Assembly (NCBI GenBank): GCA_964503595.1
Contig: CAZDAM010000136.1
Coordinates: forward strand, 1 to 7,220
Direction: 5' to 3'
Source: CAZDAM01 sp964503595
Lineage (GTDB): Bacteria > Muiribacteriota > UBA6191
Length of the DNA stretch: 7,220 bases
The translations under genes and the position numbers were made by a program. This document shows, one piece after another, positions 1-5,821 of the stretch (the stretch's first letter is position 1; each line of letters opens with the position of its first letter). The notes beneath the pieces are model-generated. The model saw nothing but the letters and a program-made list of their open reading frames with translations. It was not told the DNA's origin and searched no databases.

Positions 1-93
1 ATGAATCCAGCGAAAGGAAAAAATTTCCCTGAAAAAAGCTGTCAAGGATGTTCCACAAGAAAAACCTGGTGTCAGATTTTTTTCGCCCTGAAC

Positions 94-240
94 TTTTCCA
101 TCTGTCCCGTGACAGACGTATTCCGGGATTTTCGGCCCGTCCTCTGACAGACACATTCTCAGCGCTTTCGGCCGTCCTGTGACAGACTCCCGGACCAGCG
201 ACAACCCGCAGGCTTTCAACCTGTCCTGTGACAGATTCCA
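94..240. repeat. Cluster of four degenerate direct repeats with palindromic core
   Basis: Four copies of a 16-base core, consensus CTGTCCYGTGACAGAC, lie at 102-117, 137-152, 172-187 and 221-236. The start-to-start spacing is 35, 35 and 49 bases. Each core is preceded by a TTTC-containing segment, so the first two full units are 35 bases each (94-128 and 129-163) before the copies drift. In the first and last copies the core is an inverted repeat, CTGTC-N4-GACAG. The two middle copies have CCGTC in the left arm, which weakens the palindrome, while GACAGA is kept in all four. The conserved core with diverged spacers could mark a multi-site protein-binding region or a decayed family of dispersed intergenic repeats. 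It is too degenerate to be a CRISPR array. No function can be assigned from sequence. Confidence 0.8.
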
Positions 241-356
241 GACGGCAAAACGAAAGGAATTGATCTGGCTGCATGGTTTTGCAGGTGGCTCTAATTCAAT
301 ACTTGTGCACAGAGATATAGCGGAAGCTTTCCGTAGCACAAAAAAGGTTTCTATCC

Positions 357-394
357 AACCCGGATTCTGAAACATGGCAAATGTTTTCCGGGTT
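357..394. terminator. Bulged hairpin downstream of the zinc-ribbon gene, possible terminator
   Basis: AACCCGGA (357-364) pairs with TCCGGGTT (387-394), and AAACAT (370-375) pairs with ATGTTT (381-386). This gives a 14-bp stem interrupted by a 5-base bulge (TTCTG) and closed by a 5-base loop. It begins about 20 bases past the stop codon of the minus-strand gene, the right place for its terminator. The T-run expected on the minus strand comes only 11 bases after the stem (six bases, 345 to 340), so it is not a textbook intrinsic terminator. A second small palindrome, AGTTTTGAAAACT, at 403-415 overlaps the stop codon. Confidence 0.4.
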
Positions 395-414
395 TCACCC
401 TGAGTTTTGAAAAC

Positions 415-1323
415 TTAAACGTAAAGCACGTAGCAGAAGTAGAGGAAGGTTGCCACAGTCAAAAGAGGGGGCATGAATTCGCTGCCCTGCTGGCTGGCTG
501 AGTAGGCCATGAGTTCTGAAGGGCGCACCTGTTTCTGGTTTTTGACTGTGTTCAACCAGCCTTCTGTTGTGAAGGCTCTGCGTTCTTCGTAGCTTAATTC
601 TTCGACAGTTTCCTCGGTTTTGGCAGCAGTCGGGATTTCCCGGGGAGGCTTGGGGCCTGTTTCTTGATGAACGGGGATTTTCTGGTTGCGGGCATGAGGC
701 TTGGCAAACATTTCATCCAGAAAAGCCAAATCTTCTTCAAGCTGTTGCCCTTTGAGTCTATCAGCTAAAACGGCTTCCCGGTGCTCTTCGGCTTTTTCCA
801 CCCGTTTCAGGGCAAAGCCTCCAACTGCCGGTGTCTGGGAGACTTCTGTTTCGCGCTTGCGGATGATGCGCTTCAGGACAGCTCTTTCGCCTTGACTTAG
901 CAGGCCTGGGCGGGCAGGGCGAACGGTTTGATTTTCCCGGTTGACGGCGGGGGGCTGAATTTTCTGGATCGCATCTCTAACAGACTGGATGGAGACTTTG
1001 GTCTGTTCAGCAGCTTCAGGCTTGGGTGATTCTACCTGTCTTGGTTCCTTTTTCAGAGCTTCCAGATTGCGCCTGAGTTCGGTATTGAGCCTGGGACTTA
1101 AGCGCTGACCCTGGTTCTGGGGGACGGGAATGGATTTGGGATCCTGATCTGGATGGGCAATCTGACTGGCGTCCACGACATTTTTGTGGCGAAGCGGTTG
1201 CAGCTGAGGGCGGGGCAGGGGTATGTTCAGTGCAGGCAGTGATGTACTAAGACGGGAGCCGCACTGCCAGCAGAAACGGGCAGTTGCTTCATTGGTTTGT
1301 TGGCATTTTTTGCATTTCTTCAT
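415..1323 (-). CDS. Zinc-ribbon protein with C-terminal membrane tail, function unknown
   Basis: This is a 302-residue protein when started at the ATG at 1323. An in-frame TTG at 1350 would add nine residues, but its GGAGG lies only two bases away, whereas the ATG has a GGAAG at a workable distance. The N-terminus is a zinc ribbon: C4-x2-C7-x10-C18-x2-C21, with CKKC and CWQCG knuckles. Residues about 25-280 are rich in Gln, Glu, Lys, Arg and Pro and look mostly disordered, with a possible short coiled coil around an LEEDLAFLDEMF segment. The last 18 residues (about 285-302, PPLLTVATFLYFCYVLYV) are strongly hydrophobic and end the protein, suggesting a tail anchor with the ribbon on the cytoplasmic side. 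The gene is transcribed divergently from the lipoprotein-ppc pair. Short N-terminal ribbons of this type occur in many unrelated bacterial membrane proteins, so the family does not give a function. The gene call is firm; the role is unknown. Confidence 0.85.
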   Translation of the reverse strand: MKKCKKCQQTNEATARFCWQCGSRLSTSLPALNIPLPRPQLQPLRHKNVVDASQIAHPDQDPKSIPVPQNQGQRLSPRLNTELRRNLEALKKEPRQVESPKPEAAEQTKVSIQSVRDAIQKIQPPAVNRENQTVRPARPGLLSQGERAVLKRIIRKRETEVSQTPAVGGFALKRVEKAEEHREAVLADRLKGQQLEEDLAFLDEMFAKPHARNQKIPVHQETGPKPPREIPTAAKTEETVEELSYEERRAFTTEGWLNTVKNQKQVRPSELMAYSASQQGSEFMPPLLTVATFLYFCYVLYV

Positions 1324-1397
1324 GGCGGCTTCCGTTTCCTGTATAGGCAATCCCTCCGATTCTCTATATCGGTGCTGAAGGGGAAAAGGCTTACAAA
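1324..1397. promoter_or_regulatory. Divergent intergenic region with small inverted repeat
   Basis: This 74-base spacer must hold start signals for both the zinc-ribbon gene (leftward) and the lipoprotein gene (rightward), unless either is read from further away. An inverted repeat, CCGAT-N7-ATCGG, lies at 1356-1372 in the middle. A TATAGA hexamer read on the minus strand (1368 to 1363) could be a -10 element for the zinc-ribbon gene, but I find no convincing -35 for either direction. AAAAGG at 1384-1389 is the likely ribosome binding site for the GTG at 1398, with 8 bases of spacing. Confidence 0.35.
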
Positions 1398-2747
1398 GTG
1401 AAGCAATTATTGATTAGATTTGTCATAACCGGTGTGGCTCTCCTTTTCCTCTCAGGATGCGATAGTGCCGACTCTAACCAGACTCCTCCGATGGAGGAGA
1501 GTACCTCAGAAACCCGGGTGCTTTTTGCCACAGACCCGGCGGAAGATATGGATCTGGGAGATTCCGGACCCAGTGGCCCTGTAGATGAACCCTTTGAAGA
1601 AGATCTTCCATCTCCATCTCCGGAGGTTTCTGAGAGAGACGGAGATGTTTTGGCTGAAACGCGCACAAATCCTGTTCTGAGTGGGGAAACGGAGCCTGAA
1701 GGGGAACTGAGCGGAGCTTTTGATGAGTTTTCTCAGGATCAGACACCCAGAGCTTCCGGATCCACTCCTCCCACCGGGGAGGATCTGGATGCTCCGATTT
1801 ACTGTCGCCTGCGTTCTCCCTGGCCTTTTGGCAGCACGGAAAAGCCTCATCTGATGACTCCTGTAACAGGCCCGATCGGGAGGATTCAGGCGGAGCTTCA
1901 GGTGGAGTCCGATGGTGTTTTTGGCAGAGGAACGGAAGATGCTATCCGGTCCTGGCAGGAGCGCAATCAGGTGCCGGTCAGTGGCTGTATCAATGCCCGG
2001 ATGATGCGGGCCCTGATTCCGGATGTGCCGATTCCCGACTATCGCCGTCGGGCCTTTCATCTGACTTACCTGTTTGAGGGTACCGATTATCACGAGATTG
2101 AATTCAACTGGAGTGGTGGTTCGGGGACTCAGGATGGAGCCGGGATTACCTGGGGGCCAACCGGTATGACTCTTGCCAGCGGGGAAATCCAGTCCATTTT
2201 GCGTAAGGCCATGGAAAGAGATGCGGCGGGAATTTCCCAGGCTGTGGGACAGAGCCAGTTTCGTCTGCTTCAGTCTGTAGTTCACATGAGTACCCGGGAT
2301 GCCATGTCCCAGATCAAGCGAAATGTGTTTGATGCGGGCCGCAATGCCCGTAGCGCCTTTGCCCAGAGTTTTGCCAGGCTTGCAGCGCTTCAGGGGGTTC
2401 GGGATGCCTATGATGAGGTTTCAAACGAGTCGGTTCAGAGTAAGCTTGGTCAGTATGAAGCCTATCTGAGAGGATTTGAAAATATCACCGAACTGGACTG
2501 GGCGATGTTTTTTGATATTGCCGTTCAGACCGGAAGAACCTCGACAAAGGTTCAGGCGCTTCGGGCTGGAGTGCGTCCCGGTCAGCATTCCTCGGCTCAG
2601 GAGAGAAGACAGGCCTGGGGCCGGATTATCTCCTCTCAGGTGGCTTCCCGTTGGAGAAGAAATCGTGAGGATCGTAACCGGGCTTTTTATTCCGAACAGG
2701 CACTGGCTGGCAACTATGGGCTCAGGGAGCGTATCATACGGCTATGA
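1398..2747 (+). CDS. Lipoprotein with peptidoglycan-binding domain and GH46/lysozyme-like domain
   Basis: This is a 449-residue protein starting at GTG. A basic, hydrophobic signal ends in the lipobox LSGC, with Cys21 the predicted lipidated residue and Asp22 next to it. Residues about 22-133 are an acidic, Ser/Pro/Thr-rich linker with about 30 Asp/Glu, four Arg and no Lys. Residues about 155-205 match a PG_binding_1 domain (IQAELQVESDGVFG, then AIRSWQ). Cys136 and Cys197 flank it and could form a disulfide. The C-terminal part has FEGT with Glu227 and QDGAGITWGPTG with Asp246, followed by FDIAVQTG at 372-379. This resembles GH46 chitosanases, where the catalytic Glu and Asp lie 18 residues apart in FEN and GDGRG motifs. 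The inferred role is cleaving or binding a cell-wall or aminosugar polymer in the periplasm. The C-terminus (about 400-430) is Arg-rich. The gene overlaps ppc by four bases. The lipoprotein and PG-binding calls are strong; the hydrolase call is moderate and its substrate unknown. Confidence 0.85.
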   Translation: MKQLLIRFVITGVALLFLSGCDSADSNQTPPMEESTSETRVLFATDPAEDMDLGDSGPSGPVDEPFEEDLPSPSPEVSERDGDVLAETRTNPVLSGETEPEGELSGAFDEFSQDQTPRASGSTPPTGEDLDAPIYCRLRSPWPFGSTEKPHLMTPVTGPIGRIQAELQVESDGVFGRGTEDAIRSWQERNQVPVSGCINARMMRALIPDVPIPDYRRRAFHLTYLFEGTDYHEIEFNWSGGSGTQDGAGITWGPTGMTLASGEIQSILRKAMERDAAGISQAVGQSQFRLLQSVVHMSTRDAMSQIKRNVFDAGRNARSAFAQSFARLAALQGVRDAYDEVSNESVQSKLGQYEAYLRGFENITELDWAMFFDIAVQTGRTSTKVQALRAGVRPGQHSSAQERRQAWGRIISSQVASRWRRNREDRNRAFYSEQALAGNYGLRERIIRL

Positions 2748-5425
2748 CGCCGAAAGCCAAAGGACCCGAACTCTCCGATCTTTTTCACCGTATTGCCCAG
2801 GGACACACCTGGCTGATGGAGGCCCTTCAGACGGTTCTTGAAGAAACCGGCTCCGGGGATGTCATCAGGGCTCTGCCTGCAGGTCAGGACCAGACCCGTC
2901 GTCTGGATGCCCGTCATATCCGGGCATTTTCGCTTTATTTCCAGCTTCTGAACATGGCGGAAGAAAACGCTTCCAACCAGATTCGCCGTCACATGGAAGA
3001 TGCGGATGTTGCGGAAAAAGGTCTTTTGGAAGGCCGGGTCAGGCAGTCTGAAGATCGGGGATGGCTCAGGCATATGCGCGATATTGAGCTTGAGCCGGTC
3101 TTGACGGCTCACCCGACAGAGGCGCGTCGGGATGTCGTGCTGGCCCATACCCGCGAGCTTTATCAGCTTCTGGTGGAAAGAGAAAATTCCATGTATTCGG
3201 ATCGGGAGCTGAAAATGCTTCAGGAGCGCGTCGTGGAGGTTCTGGAAAAACTCTGGCTGACAGCAGATGTTGCCATGGACAGGCCCAGGGTGGCCAGTGA
3301 ACTGGAGCAGATTCTTTACTATCTGTCCCAGGCTTTCCCCCGTACCCTGCAATGGATGGACGAGCGCCTTCTGGATGTTATGGATCGCCTGGAAATCAAC
3401 CGGGATCTCCCGGACTGGGAGCGTCTCCCACGCCTTAGATTCGGTTCCTGGGTCGGAGGTGATCGGGATGGTCATGTGGATGTCACGGCAGAGGTGACTC
3501 AGGAAGCTTTTTTGCGTATGAACAGGGCAGCCCTGAGGGGTTTTGAGGAACATCTTCAGAAAATTCAGAGCTCTTTGAGTCTTTCTTCCCGTCTGATTTC
3601 CTATCCTGAAGGCAGGATGGAGAAGCTTCTTTCAGAATTAAGTGCTTTGGGGTATGAACCTGCATCAGCCGGGCTTTTTGATGAACCACTGGTTCTGGAA
3701 TGTGAAAAGATCTTAAGGCGTCTGCCTGGAGCCGGTACGTCAGGAGTTTACCGGAATCCGGCCCAACTGCGATCCGATCTGGTGGATCTTGCGGAAGTCA
3801 TGGTGCAGGCTGGGCACAAACGACTGGTGCGCCACAGTCTGCTGCCCCTGATTCGGCGGGCTGAGGTGTTTGGATTTCATGGAGCAAGTCTTGATATCCG
3901 CCAGAATTCCCAGACTCATGAAAAGGCCCTGGCCAGCATTCTCAAATCGGCAAATCTGATTGAGGACTGGTGGGATTTAAGTGAGGCCGAGCAGGATGAT
4001 TTTCTGAATCGGGAAATCAGGCAGCCCCGTCCGTTTCTACCGCTGAACTGGGCTGTAGAGCCTGAGGCCCGTCTGGTCCTTGAGCCTTTGAAAGTCTTTT
4101 TGGATCATCATCGTATCTGGCAGGGTGATGGTCAGGGTTCCATGATTATCAGTATGACCCAGAAAAGCCGGGATCTGAAAATTGCCGCGCTTTTGCAGCG
4201 GGAAGCCGGTCTTTTGGGGTCGCATAAGGAAGGCTGGATACCGCTCCTGCCGATCGTTCCCCTGTTTGAAACTGTGGAAGATTTGAAGAGAGCTCCTCAG
4301 GTTCTTGAGGAATGGCTTGGTGAAGCAGTCGCCGGGCGTCTTCTGGATTTTGAAGCCGGTCAGAAGAACTGGTCACGGCCCCGCATGCAGATCATGATTG
4401 GTTACAGTGATTCGGCCAAGGATGGAGGGATTCTGGCCAGCCAGTGGAATCTCTGGCAATCCCAGTCCCGGATTCATGAATTGCTGGATAAATCCGGCAT
4501 TCAGGCCCGTTTCTTTCACGGCAGGGGCGGAACCGTCTCACGTGGAGCAGGGCCGACAGATCGCTTCCTGGAGGCCTTGCCGGCCGGAACTCTGGGGGGG
4601 GATTTAAGGATGACGGAGCAGGGGGAAACCATTGCCCAGAAATACGCGAATCCGATGAACGCCACATTTCATCTGGAACTTCAGGCTGTGGGAGCTCTTT
4701 GGGTGACTCACGGGAATCCGGCCAGGGAGCCGGAGGGTATGATGCAGGCAGCTGCCAGACTGGCGGAAGTCAGTCGTGGCCAGTATCGTCGGCTTCTGGA
4801 GTCAGAGGGTTTTGTCAGTTTTTATGCCCAGGCGACCCCTCTGGATGTTTTGGAGAATGCCAGAATCGGTTCCAGGGCTTCCAGAAGAAGCGGAGTCCGA
4901 TCGCTTGAAGACCTGAGGGCAATTCCGTGGGTATTCAGCTGGAATCAGGCCCGTTTTTATCTTCCGGGCTGGTATGGAGTGGGGAGTGCCTTGAAGACCG
5001 TTGGAGAGGAACTGGGTTGGGAAGAACTCCAGAAGCTTGTCCAGGGCTCTCCGTTTCTACGCTATGGTCTTATGAATATTGATACCAGCTTTGCCAGTGC
5101 CAGTCTTCCAATCATGCACGACTATTCCCGTCTGGTTAAACCGGATTCTTTACGGGAAGGTTTCATGCAGAGAATTGAAGAGGAATACAGGCTGACCCAG
5201 GATGGTCTCAACCGTATTCTGGGAGGAGATTTTTCCCGCCGTCGCCCTCGTCTGAGTCATACGTTAAAGCTTCGGGAAGATGCCCTGAAACGGCTTCATC
5301 GCGAGCAGGTTCAGCTGCTGGAAGAATGGAGGCAGGAAACCGAGCCTCAACAGGCCAGAATGATGCTGGAGCGCCTTCTTCTGCTTGTGAATGCGATTGC
5401 TGCCGGTGAGCGTTCTACGGGTTAG
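2744..5425 (+). CDS. ppc: Phosphoenolpyruvate carboxylase
   Basis: This 893-residue enzyme (E. coli has 883) carboxylates phosphoenolpyruvate with bicarbonate to give oxaloacetate and phosphate, refilling the TCA cycle in the cytoplasm. All signature blocks are present in order: LTAHPTEA with His123, FGSWVGGDRDGH, GFHGASLDIRQNS, GYSDSAKDGG with Lys559, the mobile-loop FHGRGGTVSRGAGP with His592 and Arg600, LRMTEQGETIAQKYANP, and RAIPWVFSWNQARFYLPGW. His123, Lys559 and His592 correspond to the E. coli catalytic His138, Lys546 and His579. Of the four aspartate-inhibitor ligands in E. coli (Arg587, Lys773, Arg832, Asn881), Arg600 and Arg844 are kept, but the Lys773 position is Ser785 and the Asn881 position is Ser891, in a C-terminus reading GERSTG. 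The ATG lies in an ATGA overlap with the preceding stop and has no strong ribosome binding site at optimal spacing, so translation is probably coupled to the lipoprotein gene. The enzyme identity is certain; altered regulation is inferred. Confidence 0.98.
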   Translation: MTPKAKGPELSDLFHRIAQGHTWLMEALQTVLEETGSGDVIRALPAGQDQTRRLDARHIRAFSLYFQLLNMAEENASNQIRRHMEDADVAEKGLLEGRVRQSEDRGWLRHMRDIELEPVLTAHPTEARRDVVLAHTRELYQLLVERENSMYSDRELKMLQERVVEVLEKLWLTADVAMDRPRVASELEQILYYLSQAFPRTLQWMDERLLDVMDRLEINRDLPDWERLPRLRFGSWVGGDRDGHVDVTAEVTQEAFLRMNRAALRGFEEHLQKIQSSLSLSSRLISYPEGRMEKLLSELSALGYEPASAGLFDEPLVLECEKILRRLPGAGTSGVYRNPAQLRSDLVDLAEVMVQAGHKRLVRHSLLPLIRRAEVFGFHGASLDIRQNSQTHEKALASILKSANLIEDWWDLSEAEQDDFLNREIRQPRPFLPLNWAVEPEARLVLEPLKVFLDHHRIWQGDGQGSMIISMTQKSRDLKIAALLQREAGLLGSHKEGWIPLLPIVPLFETVEDLKRAPQVLEEWLGEAVAGRLLDFEAGQKNWSRPRMQIMIGYSDSAKDGGILASQWNLWQSQSRIHELLDKSGIQARFFHGRGGTVSRGAGPTDRFLEALPAGTLGGDLRMTEQGETIAQKYANPMNATFHLELQAVGALWVTHGNPAREPEGMMQAAARLAEVSRGQYRRLLESEGFVSFYAQATPLDVLENARIGSRASRRSGVRSLEDLRAIPWVFSWNQARFYLPGWYGVGSALKTVGEELGWEELQKLVQGSPFLRYGLMNIDTSFASASLPIMHDYSRLVKPDSLREGFMQRIEEEYRLTQDGLNRILGGDFSRRRPRLSHTLKLREDALKRLHREQVQLLEEWRQETEPQQARMMLERLLLLVNAIAAGERSTG

Positions 5426-5504
5426 AGCAGTTTCACAATCGTATATTCCTTCAGGCTTAAACCTGCCACAGGACGAATTTTTCTGATGATGGATTCGGAC
5501 TGGT
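5426..5504. terminator. Convergent spacer with weak hairpins
   Basis: This 79-base gap lies between the ends of two converging genes. It contains a near-palindrome, CAGGCTTAAACCTG (5452-5465, one mismatched pair), and an overlapping short hairpin, CCTG-CCA-CAGG (5462-5472), followed by a five-T run a few bases later. These could help terminate ppc transcription, but the stems are short and I would not call a definite terminator. Confidence 0.25.
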
Positions 5505-5810
5505 CTAATCCTGTTTTTCCGGTGTTTTCCGGCGAAAACGCTCCCTCCAGGGATGAAAGAGCAGATACACAATTGTGGCTGAAGTCAGGGCAGATGCCAG
5601 ATGCAGGCTGAAATCCAGTAGAGTCAGTTCCTTAATTCCTCCACTGATACTGTACATGGCGCCCAAAGCCAGGAATGCCGAAATGGGAATGGCCACTGGA
5701 TGCCTGACACCGATGCAGATCAGAATGGCACTGACCCAGTTGGGGGGCATGAAAATCCCGATAACATAGACCAGGAGACTAAGGCCGGCATAGTTGGCTG
5801 GAGTTTCCAT
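5505..5810 (-). CDS. Small integral membrane protein, function unknown
   Basis: This is a 101-residue protein starting at ATG. Most of it is hydrophobic, with probable membrane segments at about 8-34 (possibly broken by MPPNW), 38-55 and 66-86. It ends in a basic tail (HPWRERFRRKTPEKQD) expected to stay in the cytoplasm by the positive-inside rule. The start lies 11 bases after the stop of the upstream repetitive-protein gene on the same strand, so the two probably share a transcript. The ribosome binding site is weak (GAG about nine bases upstream), which fits translation helped by the upstream gene. I do not recognise the family. A real gene is favoured by clean hydrophobic segmentation, the tight spacing and the lack of a better alternative on either strand. 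Confidence 0.75.
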   Translation of the reverse strand: METPANYAGLSLLVYVIGIFMPPNWVSAILICIGVRHPVAIPISAFLALGAMYSISGGIKELTLLDFSLHLASALTSATIVYLLFHPWRERFRRKTPEKQD

Positions 5811-5821
5811 GGGAACAGTCT

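Larger units (their letters stand above)
1..414. other. Left-end non-coding region
   Basis: I see no supportable gene in these 414 bases. The open frames present are short, have no convincing ribosome binding site and run through the repeat cluster. The first frame, beginning at base 1, is open to a TGA at 145-147 and could be chance or the tail of something outside the window. The region holds the repeat cluster at 94-240, unremarkable sequence at about 241-356, and the hairpin and palindrome near 357-415 that lie just downstream of the minus-strand zinc-ribbon gene. Confidence 0.6.

Noticed and set aside
1..147. Open frame of 48 codons beginning with ATG at the first base, containing several cysteines
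   Set aside because: It ends inside the second repeat copy, no upstream sequence is visible to judge a start, and the cysteines do not form a clear motif.
94..240. CRISPR array
   Set aside because: The repeats are degenerate, their spacing is uneven (35, 35, 49) and the segments between cores share TTTC and other similarity, unlike unique spacers. No cas gene is nearby.
179..370. A 63-codon plus-strand open frame with LIWLHGF-like sequence
   Set aside because: It starts inside the repeat cluster, has no ribosome binding site, runs into the hairpin, and shows no recognisable domain. A resemblance to alpha/beta-hydrolase sequence is too short to trust.
1324..1350. TTG at 1350 as the start of the zinc-ribbon gene
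   Set aside because: The GGAGG upstream is only two bases from the TTG, too close for normal initiation. The ATG at 1323 places the zinc ribbon at the extreme N-terminus, as is common.
1506..2285. A long minus-strand open frame (259 codons) opposite the lipoprotein gene
   Set aside because: It lies antisense to a gene with a clear signal peptide and domain motifs. Its translation shows no domain and has the composition of a shadow frame.
2714..3553. A 279-codon minus-strand open frame opposite the start of ppc
   Set aside because: It is antisense to highly conserved PEP carboxylase motifs and shows no domain of its own.
5462..5477. A fifth, inverted copy of the left-end repeat (TGCCACAGGACG against TGTCACAGGACG)
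   Set aside because: The match covers about 12 bases with one mismatch and the flanks do not continue it. It could be chance or a remnant, so it is not called.
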